Assembly: GCA_937960895.1 (NCBI GenBank)
Contig: CALCJD010000088.1
Span: forward strand, 1 to 6,830
Direction of reading: 5' to 3'
Origin: an uncultured Spartobacteria bacterium
GTDB lineage: Bacteria; Verrucomicrobiota; Verrucomicrobiia; Chthoniobacterales; Terrimicrobiaceae
Length of the DNA stretch: 6,830 bases
Shown here: positions 1 through 6,830 of the stretch, piece after piece
How positions within the stretch are numbered: position 1 is the stretch's first letter
Layout of the letters: each line of letters begins with the position of its first letter
Translations under genes and position numbers: made by a program
Notes under the pieces: generated by a model
Told to the model about the DNA's origin: nothing
The model's input: only the letters and a program-made list of their open reading frames with translations
Databases searched by the model: none

Positions 1-44
1 TGGCGACATGGCCGCAAATATGGAGCTTATCGCGGATCCCATAT

Positions 45-76
45 GCGCAACGATGTGCACAAACTTTTCGTTGCGC
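45..76. promoter_or_regulatory. Perfect 9-bp inverted repeat in the operon leader
   Basis: GCGCAACGA at 45-53 is matched exactly by its reverse complement TCGTTGCGC at 68-76. The 14-nt spacer begins with an 8-bp palindrome, TGTGCACA (54-61). The repeat lies about 57 bases before the preferred start of the first operon gene. It could be a hairpin in the mRNA leader or a two-part operator for a sugar-responsive repressor. No T-tract follows, so an intrinsic terminator is unlikely. A GGAGG (77-81) directly after it is not at a usable distance from any ATG. In-frame CTG (88) and TTG (100) codons follow it but are poor start candidates. The repeat is seen directly; its role is inferred. Confidence 0.4.
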
Positions 77-132
77 GGAGGTTTTCCCTGCGGCGAACTT
101 TGCCCGGACGTCAGGCCTGCATTCGTCTGCCC

Positions 133-1998
133 ATGAAATCCCGTCCCGTTCTCTGGCTGTTGCTCTCCCACTTGAGTCATCCCGATGTCCCCGTCGTCGC
201 GCCGACCCTTGCCTGGATGGCCGGCGAAATGGGCGCCTGGTTTGAGCTTTATCTGGAGTGCCGGCGCGATGGACGCCTCTTTGCCGAGACCGGCAGCACG
301 GTGCTGGGCGGTCATCACCATCAGCAGTTTAACTATCTGTGCGCCGCGTTTGACGTCCGGATCCTCCGGCTCGGCCCGACATCGGTCTTTGATTCTTCGA
401 TCGAAACCTTTGGTCTGCCGGTTATCGCCGAGGCGGACGAGGCGGCGGGTCTTTACTTCCGCCTGCTCCAATTGCCCGGCGCGGCCCGTCCGGGTTCCGT
501 CGTCCTGCTGCCGTCCGGGGATGTCCGCGTCGGGTCCGGGCGTCTTCCCCTCGCCCCGTTCCTCTTTCCGGAAATTTTGTATCGTCGGGCGCTGGGTTAT
601 CGCGCGGCCCAGGCCGGAGCGGCGGCGCGTCTTGCCAGGAAACACGCCATTTCCAAAGCTCATGCCGTTTTTCTCGACGGGCGGGAACTCCGTGCGGCCC
701 GAAAGGGGTTTCCGCGCCTGCAGCAGGTCGATCGTGTCGGGGCGAAGGACACCTGGGGAACGCTGACCCTACGCACCGCCCGCCGGTGGAAGTCCGAGGC
801 GCGCGGATTGGTCTTCGGCGATCCGCCGGCCGTTCTCTCCCAGATGGCGGCGCACTGCCGTCATCGCCGCGTAGCCGTTTTCGCCCCAGCAGTGTTTCCC
901 CGGGGCGCGGGCGTTGCGGTTTCGGACTATGTCGAAGGACGCTCGTCGATCGCCACCGAAGCCGCCGCCCTCGCGGTCGAGCTGGGCAACCGCGTCATCA
1001 CCGGACGCCAGACCTGCGACGGCGACATTTTCGAGTGGTCCCGTCAGGGTGTGTGCATTCAGATCATCGATCCCAACCGTCCCGCCTTTCCCGTGGTGGA
1101 AACCGTGCGGCATCCGTGGGCCGGAACCCCGGCGGAGAAAAAGGCCGGCAACGAACCGTCCGACGACCAACTTGCGCGGTGGGCGGACGAGGGACGCGTG
1201 CTCACCTCGTTGATCTTCCACTCCGGCGAGGTCGCGCACAACGAAGCCATGCTTGCCCTGGTGGACTTCGCGGTCAGTCAAAATCTCAAGTTTGGCCTCG
1301 GCGTGCATGCCGCGCGTTATGAAACCTGTCCGCAGATGTGGGAACTGCTCGGCGTGCCGGTCGAGCGCGGCGGCGCGCTGGGTCTCGTCGAGCCCCTCCT
1401 CCACAGCGGCGGTCTGGGCGTGCTGGCCGAATGCCACTGCCCGCCCGAAATCCTGCGCGAACATTGTGAACGCGCCCTCGCGCGCATCCGGGAAATTGCC
1501 GGTCCTGCCGGCACACCCCGCGGGTATTACGCGTTCATGGATTCCAACCTCGACCGTCTGGATTCCGTGCGCGGCGATCTCTTTTCCGCGATTACCGCCG
1601 CGGGGCTCGACTACGTGGTTTCTTCCGCCCTGCCCGGACGCAACCGTCTGCTCTGGCGCTCGGCCGACGGCCGGCGCATCGCCCTGAATCAATCCCCGCG
1701 AGTCGCTCACGCCGCCTCCCCCTTCGTGCGCGCCACCACGCCGGAGGATCTCGACACCGCCGGCGGAGCCGCCGGAGCGGGCTGGATCCTCGCCACGCTG
1801 GACGCGCCGGTCATTTCCTTCGCGCCTTACATCTGGGAGAAGGGTGCGCGTTTCACCGCGCTCGTCGCCAGACTCCGCGAGGGCCATCGCGTCAATGTCA
1901 CCCCGCGCACCATCGCCCGCTACGCCCGCCTGCTCGCACGGCGCGGCCTTCTTCCCGCTCCGCTGGTCCGGGACAACCAATCCGTCGTTTTTTCATGA
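133..1998 (+). CDS. Uncharacterised 621-aa protein, first gene of the GH125 operon
   Basis: I do not recognise this protein. The frame is open to the left edge of the window. ATG 133 is chosen because third-position GC is only moderate before it (about 55%) and high after it, and because the leader holds an inverted repeat; an ATG at 43 would add 30 arginine-rich residues. Numbering from ATG 133, the N-terminal half (1 to about 230) has a HHHQQ cluster at 61-65. The second half (about 245-510) alternates hydrophobic strands and helices and carries His/Glu motifs: FHSGEVAH at 362-369, GVHA at 390-393, LLHSGG at 422-427, AECHC at 432-436 and FMDSN at 468-472. This could be a metal-dependent TIM-barrel or deacetylase-like fold, but no classic NodB motif is visible. 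There is no signal peptide; VLWLLL near the start is too short. The gene overlaps the GH125 gene by ATGA, which implies coupled translation and a linked role in mannoside metabolism. The ORF is secure; the function is unknown. Confidence 0.85.
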   Translation: MKSRPVLWLLLSHLSHPDVPVVAPTLAWMAGEMGAWFELYLECRRDGRLFAETGSTVLGGHHHQQFNYLCAAFDVRILRLGPTSVFDSSIETFGLPVIAEADEAAGLYFRLLQLPGAARPGSVVLLPSGDVRVGSGRLPLAPFLFPEILYRRALGYRAAQAGAAARLARKHAISKAHAVFLDGRELRAARKGFPRLQQVDRVGAKDTWGTLTLRTARRWKSEARGLVFGDPPAVLSQMAAHCRHRRVAVFAPAVFPRGAGVAVSDYVEGRSSIATEAAALAVELGNRVITGRQTCDGDIFEWSRQGVCIQIIDPNRPAFPVVETVRHPWAGTPAEKKAGNEPSDDQLARWADEGRVLTSLIFHSGEVAHNEAMLALVDFAVSQNLKFGLGVHAARYETCPQMWELLGVPVERGGALGLVEPLLHSGGLGVLAECHCPPEILREHCERALARIREIAGPAGTPRGYYAFMDSNLDRLDSVRGDLFSAITAAGLDYVVSSALPGRNRLLWRSADGRRIALNQSPRVAHAASPFVRATTPEDLDTAGGAAGAGWILATLDAPVISFAPYIWEKGARFTALVARLREGHRVNVTPRTIARYARLLARRGLLPAPLVRDNQSVVFS

Positions 1999-3338
1999 AC
2001 ACGTCGTTTCCCTCCCGCCGTCCGCCGGCGGACCGGCGCACATTCTCCAGTCCGGCCTGCGAACATCTGATTGAGGAAGTCGCGCCGGCGATCGTCGACG
2101 ACGAACTCCGCTGGCTTTTCACCAACTGCCTGCCCAACACGCTCGACACCACCATTTCTTTTTCCCGCGACGCCGACGGTCTGCCGGACACCTACGTCAT
2201 CACCGGCGACATCGACGCCATGTGGCTGCGCGACTCCGCCGCGCAGGTCTGGCCCTACCTGCCTCTCGCCAACGAACATGCCGATATCCGCGACCTGATC
2301 GCGGGTGTTGTCCGCCGCCAGACCGCCTGCATTCTTCTGGATCCCTACGCCAATGCCTTTTACCGCGAGCCGCGCCTTGGCGAATGGCGCAACGACGGCA
2401 CCCGCATGGTGCCCGGCGTGCACGAGCGCAAGTGGGAGCTCGACAGCCCGTGTTATTTCCTGCGCCTTTCGCACGGCTACTGGCGCGCCACCGGCGATCT
2501 TCTTCCCTTCGATAATCGCTGGCGCGAAGCCGTGCGGGCCGTGCTCCGACTCCTTCGGGTCGAACAGGGCGGCGTTCCCGGCCGCTCGACATATGGTTTC
2601 ACCCGGCCGGGAAGCACCGACTCCCTCCTCAATGGCGGCATCGGTGATCCCGCCAGACCCTGCGGTCTTGTGCGCTCGGCCTTCCGTCCGTCCGACGACC
2701 TCTGCAAGCTGCCTTACCACGTTCCCTCCAACGCCATGGCCTCCGTCGTTTTGCGCGACGTCGCCGAACTGCTCGATCTGCAGGGCGAAACGGCCGACGC
2801 CGACGAGGCCCGGACGATTTCCCGGGAAATTGCCGCGGCGCTCGAAGCCCACGCAGTGGTGCGGCGTCCGGAGATCGGCGAAATCTGGGCCTACGAAGTG
2901 GACGGATACGGCTCGGCCTTCCTGATGGACGACGCCAACATTCCTTCGCTCCTCGCCCTGCCCTATCTGGGTTTTTGCGCCAAAACCGATCCCCGTTACC
3001 TGCGCACCCGCGCCTTCTGCCTCAGCGAAGCCAATCCCTATTTCTTTCGCGGGGCGGCCGGGGAGGGGATTGGCGGACCCCATGCAGGTCTGCGAACCAT
3101 CTGGCCGCTGGCCATCCTCATGCGCGCGCTTACTGCCGTCGAGGACAACGAAATCCTCGCCTGTCTGCGTCAGCTGCGCGCCACCCATGCCGGCACCGGG
3201 TTCATGCATGAAACCTTCACCGCTGACGATGCGGCGCGCTTCACGCGTTCCTGGTTTGCCTGGGCCAACACCCTTTTCGGCGAGCTCATTGTCACGCTGT
3301 ATCATGAACGCCCTCACCTCCTCACCCACCCTCTCTAA
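1995..3338 (+). CDS. GH125 metal-independent exo-alpha-mannosidase (formerly DUF1237)
   Basis: A 447-aa protein matching glycoside hydrolase family 125, whose characterised members are inverting exo-alpha-1,6-mannosidases that remove non-reducing mannose from N-glycan or mannan fragments and fold as an (alpha/alpha)6 barrel. Family-typical blocks appear in order: TGDIDAMWLRDSAAQVWPY (70-88), HERKWELDSPCYFLRLSHGY (143-162), SAFRPSDD (228-235), YEVDGYGSAFLMDDANIPSL (300-319), GEGIGGPHAG (356-365), MHETF (404-408) and RSWFAWANTLFGELI (418-432). From recalled work on the clostridial enzyme, the general acid is probably an Asp of FRPSDD (D234 or D235) and the base Glu406 of MHETF; their spacing of about 171 residues fits. 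The length is normal and the gene looks intact. There is no signal peptide, so a cytoplasmic enzyme acting on imported oligosaccharides is likely. ATG 1995 overlaps the upstream TGA and has no Shine-Dalgarno, suggesting translational coupling. Confidence 0.93.
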   Translation: MNTSFPSRRPPADRRTFSSPACEHLIEEVAPAIVDDELRWLFTNCLPNTLDTTISFSRDADGLPDTYVITGDIDAMWLRDSAAQVWPYLPLANEHADIRDLIAGVVRRQTACILLDPYANAFYREPRLGEWRNDGTRMVPGVHERKWELDSPCYFLRLSHGYWRATGDLLPFDNRWREAVRAVLRLLRVEQGGVPGRSTYGFTRPGSTDSLLNGGIGDPARPCGLVRSAFRPSDDLCKLPYHVPSNAMASVVLRDVAELLDLQGETADADEARTISREIAAALEAHAVVRRPEIGEIWAYEVDGYGSAFLMDDANIPSLLALPYLGFCAKTDPRYLRTRAFCLSEANPYFFRGAAGEGIGGPHAGLRTIWPLAILMRALTAVEDNEILACLRQLRATHAGTGFMHETFTADDAARFTRSWFAWANTLFGELIVTLYHERPHLLTHPL

Positions 3339-3350
3339 ACCGCAAGCCCC

Positions 3351-5774
3351 ATGACCACCCAAACTCCGGAAACCCTCACCTTCGATCTGGTCGTTGTTGG
3401 CGGCGGACTGGCCGGCCTCTGCGCCGCCGTCGCCGCCGCCCGGCACGGGGCGGAGGTCGCGCTTGTGCAGGACCGTCCCGTTCTGGGAGGCAACTGCTCG
3501 AGCGAGATCCGCGTTGTGCCGCACGGATCCACCCACTCCAATGCCTGGGCGCAGGAAACCGGCCTGCCCTACGAACTCCTGCTGCACGAACGCACACTCA
3601 ACCATGCGACCCTTTTCGATCACGGCCTGATCAACAGCCGCTTTGATCTCACGTTGATCGAGTTCGCGCGCGCGGAGCCGCGGCTGCAGGTGTTTTTCAA
3701 CACCACCGTGCGAGCCGTGGAATCGTCGCCGGTCGATCCCGACGACCTCACTCCACCTCGCCCCACGCCCAATGGTCTGGGGCGCATCGGCGGCCATGAC
3801 CGCGTCATTCACGCGGTGCGCGGCTCGCAGCTCGGCAGCGAGAAGGAATTCCTCTTCCGCGCCCGCCAGTTCATCGATGCGACCGGGGACGGCACGGTCG
3901 GTTTTCTCGCCGGAGCCGATTTTCTCTACGGCCGCGAGGCCCGTTCTGAATACGGGGAAAACCTGGCCCCGCTCGTCGCAGACGACGTGACCATGGGCTC
4001 CACCATCACCATGCAGGCGCGCGACACCGGTCGTCCGGCGCCTTTTGTCCCACCGCCCGGCATCCGGCAATACCGCAGCCTGGCCGATCTCGGTCTCAAG
4101 CGCAGCATCTACCATCTGGAAAAGTCCGTCTTCGGCGGCTACTGGTGGCTGGAGGTCTGCAATCCCTTCCACCAGATCACCGACAACCAGGCCATCCGCG
4201 AAGAACTTCACGCCCATGTGTTGGGCGTGTGGGATTATCTCAAAAATCACAGCGAACACCGCGACGCCCTCGCCAATCACGCCTTGGAATGGATCGGCAT
4301 GGTGCCGGGCAAGCGCGAAAGCCGCCGGCTGGTCGGCGATGTGGTCGTGTGCGAACAGGACGTGCACCGCGACCGCCGCTGGCCCGATGGCGTCGCCTAT
4401 GCCGGCTGGTGGATCGACCTGCACATCCCCGGCGGCATTCTCAACAAGACCGATCCCGGAGAGCGGGAAAACGCCGACCGCAACTACAAGCACTGGATCC
4501 GCGTCCCGCTTTTCAGTCTTCCGCTGCGCGCTTTCTACAGCCGCAATGTGCGCAATCTCTGGATGGCGGGGCGCTGCCTGAGCGTCACCCACGTCGCCCT
4601 CGGTCCATCCCGGGTCATGCAGACGCTCGGACAAATGGGCCACGCGGTGGGCATGGCCGCCGCCTACGCCCTCGAGCACAACCTTTCTCCGCGCGAAGTC
4701 GCCTCGCCTGACGGCCCGCACATCCAGCCGCTGCGTCAACGCATGCTCCGCGACGACGTGCGCCTGCTCGGGGTGCGCAATACCGACCCGGACGATCTCG
4801 CCCTTGAAGCCGTCGCCTCCGTCTCCAGCGAAGCCGCCTTCGATCTCGGCGAACCCGACACGACCCGCTGGTTCCGGCTTGGTGCGCCGCGGCCCGGATC
4901 GTCGCTGTCCTCCGAAGCTCTCGGCATGGTGGTGCCGGTGACCGCCGACCGCATCGACACGGTGTCGCTTTTTCTCCAAAATGAAAACCGGGAAGCCGTG
5001 CGCCTCGTCGTCGGCGTGCAGCCGATGGATCGCATCTGGGACCGTGACGACCGTCAGCCGGTGGCGTCCGTCGAAGTCGAATTTCCCGCAAACCACGAGG
5101 GATGGTGCGATGTGCCGCTGAATGCGCGCGTCGAACCGGGACGTCCGTATCGCATCACCCTCGCCGGACCGCATGGAATTCTCTGGGCGGCGGCCGGCCG
5201 CAACGAACCTGGCTCGGTGATGCAGTATCTGTATGTCTGCCCCGGCGGCCCCGAGGAAAAAAACCGCACCCTGCCCGGCTTCCAGCCCTCCGAGGTGGAC
5301 ATTCCCGCCTACCGCCACTGGCGCCAGTTGCCGAACTGTCCGCTCGCCCTGCGCATGAACCCGGTCCCGCGTCCCTACGGCGCGGCCAACATCAACAACG
5401 GATGGGCCTGGGTGGAAGCGATGCCAAACCTCTGGATCTCCGATCCGTCGCAGCCCCTGCCACAGCACTGCGACCTCGTCTTCCCCGCGCCCCGCCGCAT
5501 CGGGCGCGTCGAACTCTCCTTCGACACCAACCTCACCCGCACGATTCAGAGTGCGGAGGGGTTCTTTCGCGCCCCCGAATGCGCCCGCGATTGGCGTCTT
5601 CTGGCGCGGGTGGACGGCTCATGGAAAACCGTCCACGAAGAACGGAACAACTTTCAGCGCAAACGGGTGGCGCGTTTTGAACCGGTCGAAGCCGGGGCAC
5701 TTCGGCTGGAAATCCTCGCCACCAATGGCGCGCCCGAGGCCCGCTTATACGAAATGCGCGCCTACGCCGGTTGA
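3351..5774 (+). CDS. FAD-dependent oxidoreductase with C-terminal beta-sandwich modules
   Basis: An 807-aa protein. The N-terminal part (1 to about 455) is a FAD_oxidored-type flavoprotein. It has the Rossmann dinucleotide motif VVVGGGLAG (14-22), followed by LGGNCSSEIR (45-54), the second FAD signature FIDATGDG (174-181) and a C-terminal FAD-contacting stretch from NLWMAGRC (402-409) to GHAVGMAAA (430-438). Relatives are common in Verrucomicrobiota, Planctomycetota and Bacteroidota glycan loci and are often misnamed xanthan lyase-related. About 340 extra residues follow: a beta-rich module (about 495-620), a linker, and a discoidin (F5/8 type C)-like module (about 675-807) ending in a typical last strand, ARLYEMRAY (797-805). 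There is no signal peptide, so it is probably cytoplasmic. It starts 12 bases after the GH125 stop with no Shine-Dalgarno, so it belongs to the same transcript. The substrate is unknown; oxidation of a sugar or glycoside is inferred from its neighbour. The flavoprotein assignment is firm, the domain boundaries are approximate. Confidence 0.88.
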   Translation: MTTQTPETLTFDLVVVGGGLAGLCAAVAAARHGAEVALVQDRPVLGGNCSSEIRVVPHGSTHSNAWAQETGLPYELLLHERTLNHATLFDHGLINSRFDLTLIEFARAEPRLQVFFNTTVRAVESSPVDPDDLTPPRPTPNGLGRIGGHDRVIHAVRGSQLGSEKEFLFRARQFIDATGDGTVGFLAGADFLYGREARSEYGENLAPLVADDVTMGSTITMQARDTGRPAPFVPPPGIRQYRSLADLGLKRSIYHLEKSVFGGYWWLEVCNPFHQITDNQAIREELHAHVLGVWDYLKNHSEHRDALANHALEWIGMVPGKRESRRLVGDVVVCEQDVHRDRRWPDGVAYAGWWIDLHIPGGILNKTDPGERENADRNYKHWIRVPLFSLPLRAFYSRNVRNLWMAGRCLSVTHVALGPSRVMQTLGQMGHAVGMAAAYALEHNLSPREVASPDGPHIQPLRQRMLRDDVRLLGVRNTDPDDLALEAVASVSSEAAFDLGEPDTTRWFRLGAPRPGSSLSSEALGMVVPVTADRIDTVSLFLQNENREAVRLVVGVQPMDRIWDRDDRQPVASVEVEFPANHEGWCDVPLNARVEPGRPYRITLAGPHGILWAAAGRNEPGSVMQYLYVCPGGPEEKNRTLPGFQPSEVDIPAYRHWRQLPNCPLALRMNPVPRPYGAANINNGWAWVEAMPNLWISDPSQPLPQHCDLVFPAPRRIGRVELSFDTNLTRTIQSAEGFFRAPECARDWRLLARVDGSWKTVHEERNNFQRKRVARFEPVEAGALRLEILATNGAPEARLYEMRAYAG

Positions 5775-5935
5775 AACGGCGCGGCGCGCAATTCCTCATT
5801 CTCCTCCAGCGGCACCTCGACAAAGCCGACCGAAAGCGAATGTCCCAATCCCCCCCCCGACGGCTCACCAGCACCTCCCGCGCCGCGCGGCCGCTGATCC
5901 CGGCGGAACAGGCGGCGACAGGATGAAACGGTGAT
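5762..5935 (-). pseudogene. Possible frameshifted 3' remnant of an unidentified minus-strand gene
   Basis: On the minus strand, two segments in different frames show coding-like third-position G/C and meet at a nine-G tract (5850-5858). Before the tract, about 5918 to 5859, one frame reads SAGISGRAAREVLVSRR with 19 of 21 third positions G or C. After it, another frame reads GHSLSVGFVEVPLEEN, then EELRAAPFQPA and a TAG at 5762-5764, with 20 of 28 third positions G or C. One extra G, or two fewer, would join them into a single C-terminus. No start codon or upstream body is present: the PEP-CTERM gene stop (5950-5952) lies just before it, so the rest of the gene is missing. The final codons overlap the 3' end of the oxidoreductase gene by 13 bases. 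The family is not recognised. The reading is suggestive only, because GC-rich noncoding DNA can mimic this pattern. Confidence 0.3.
5850..5858. repeat. Nine-base C homopolymer (G9 on the minus strand)
   Basis: A run of nine C on the + strand sits in the gap between the convergent genes. Tracts of this length are prone to slippage in replication and in sequencing. It lies exactly where the apparent minus-strand reading frame shifts, so it may mark an inactivating indel, a phase-variable site or a base-calling error. Confidence 0.9.
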
Positions 5936-5949
5936 TGATGGCTTCGCCC

Positions 5950-6795
5950 TTACACCAAAGAGCGACGGCGGCGGAACACCATCGTGAAGCAGCCCAGAGC
6001 AGCCAACAGCGCAGCGGGCGCAGGCTCCGGAACGACCTCCACCTTGACATTGTCGATCAACGAAGTGGTTCCCGCCTGGAGACGAATGGCCACCGTGTTG
6101 AAGCTGGTGACGACATCAGCACCAACCGCTCCGTTGGTGGTGCCCGCAACACTCAAGTGAATGATATCTCCACTGCCGACGGTCAGGAGCGTCTCAACCT
6201 CGGTGGCAGAAACGAGCGTGATGTCATAGACCACGGTGTAGGTGGTGTCCGCAAGAAAGTTGAACTGGGTGGTGTTCTCACCAAGTGTAACCCCTTCCTG
6301 AAGATTCGACCCCACGGGAACGGTGCCGGACTTGTAGCGGGCGGCATTACCCGTCGTGACGTTGTCGCGGAAAAACGTAAAGTAGCCCTCCGCCGTGCCG
6401 CCGATCCCATTAGGGAGAGACGCATTCCAGCCATCACCCGTGATGGTGTTCGAAAGGTTCAGCAAACCGAAACGGGTGACGACAGAATCATTGCTTTGGG
6501 GAGTCCATTCGAGGGTCAGTCGCAGCGTTTCGCCGACCTGGAGCGTGGTCAGGTCAAACTGCTTGGCGATGACGGCCGTCTGACCCTCCGCCTCCGGATT
6601 CCATGAAAGGGCTCCGTTCACTGAAGACAAAGTACCGCTGGTTCCGCCCTTATACCACCCGTCGATACCGTCATCGAAGTTGTCTTCAAGAATCACGCCC
6701 GCCGACGACAGTGCGACGGAGGCACCAAGGGCCAGAGCCACCAAGGCTGCTTTGAAGGGATTATTTATATTAGTTGGCAGGGAATGAGTTTTCAT
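5950..6795 (-). CDS. PEP-CTERM sorting domain protein, secreted
   Basis: A 281-aa exported protein numbered from ATG 6795. The N-terminus is a signal peptide: K2, then K15 before the hydrophobic stretch AALVALALGASVAL (16-29), with likely cleavage after SSA (30-32). The mature part opens with EDNFDDGIDGWY and has the beta-rich, Thr/Asn-rich make-up of a jelly-roll-like surface domain. It ends in the canonical tripartite PEP-CTERM signal: VPEP (255-258), a hydrophobic segment (about 261-274) and RRRR (275-278). In known systems an exosortase cleaves this signal and the protein goes to the outer surface or extracellular polysaccharide. A TTG at 6813 would add six residues and has a weak upstream AGGA; ATG is preferred because it gives a standard signal peptide, although the bases before it (CCCCCTCC) contain no ribosome-binding site. 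GC is visibly lower than in the operon, as is seen for other PEP-CTERM genes or after transfer. It is convergent with the operon, so no shared function is implied. Its ligand is unknown. Confidence 0.9.
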   Translation of the reverse strand: MKTHSLPTNINNPFKAALVALALGASVALSSAGVILEDNFDDGIDGWYKGGTSGTLSSVNGALSWNPEAEGQTAVIAKQFDLTTLQVGETLRLTLEWTPQSNDSVVTRFGLLNLSNTITGDGWNASLPNGIGGTAEGYFTFFRDNVTTGNAARYKSGTVPVGSNLQEGVTLGENTTQFNFLADTTYTVVYDITLVSATEVETLLTVGSGDIIHLSVAGTTNGAVGADVVTSFNTVAIRLQAGTTSLIDNVKVEVVPEPAPAALLAALGCFTMVFRRRRSLV

Positions 6796-6830
6796 TTTGG
6801 AGGGGGAATCCAACTCTTATATCCTACTAG

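Noticed and set aside
43..132. Extension of the first protein to ATG 43 or past the left edge
   Set aside because: The frame is open, but third-position GC is weak, the added residues are arginine-rich and featureless, and the segment contains the inverted repeat. It is not fully excluded.
769..1980. A 403-codon open frame on the minus strand
   Set aside because: It is antisense to the first operon gene and has low-complexity composition. The + strand frame has continuous coding bias and the ATGA junction with GH125.
1988..1998. T6 run just before the ATGA overlap as a programmed frameshift site fusing genes one and two
   Set aside because: The heptamer T TTT TTC is not in the phase needed for canonical -1 slippage. 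Ordinary coupled re-initiation at ATGA explains the junction.
1920..5468. An 1182-codon open frame on the minus strand
   Set aside because: It lies antisense to the GH125 and oxidoreductase genes, both of which have clear family motifs. The translation is rich in Gly, Ala, Arg and His with no recognisable domain, which is typical of a shadow frame produced by high third-position GC.
5765..5781. CGCCG/CGGCG hairpin at the end of the oxidoreductase gene as a terminator
   Set aside because: The stem is only 5 bp, it spans the stop codon and no T-tract follows. Such short GC repeats are common in this sequence.
6814..6830. TATAAG on the minus strand as a -10 element of the PEP-CTERM gene
   Set aside because: Only 17 bases are available beyond the TTG at 6813, no -35 element can be seen, and the match is too short to support a promoter.

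Overview
The window comes from a GC-rich bacterium, most likely a member of the Verrucomicrobiota (Opitutaceae-like). The assignment rests on three things: strong G/C preference at third codon positions, a PEP-CTERM surface protein with a VPEP motif, and a GH125 mannosidase beside a large FAD-dependent oxidoreductase in a sugar-degradation setting. Most starts lack a Shine-Dalgarno sequence, which also fits. No database search was possible, so the lineage is an inference.

Layout: positions 1-132 are a leader with weak coding character and a perfect 9-bp inverted repeat. A tight three-gene operon on the + strand follows. It encodes a 621-aa protein I do not recognise (133-1998), a GH125 exo-alpha-mannosidase (1995-3338, 4-bp ATGA overlap) and an 807-aa FAD-dependent oxidoreductase with C-terminal beta-sandwich-like modules (3351-5774, 12-bp gap). 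Positions 5775-5949 separate this operon from a convergent gene. They contain a nine-C run and what looks like the frameshifted 3' remnant of a minus-strand gene. A PEP-CTERM protein gene (5950-6795, minus strand) with visibly lower GC fills the right end.

How the genes may work together: none of the three operon proteins has a convincing signal peptide, so they probably act in the cytoplasm on imported oligosaccharides. GH125 would release terminal alpha-mannose. The oxidoreductase may oxidise a sugar or glycoside. The first protein may be another glycan-processing enzyme, since its second half has a putative barrel-like pattern with His-rich motifs. The operon architecture is clear from the sequence, but a joint redox-assisted mannoside pathway is a hypothesis. 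The PEP-CTERM protein is secreted and probably unrelated to the operon.
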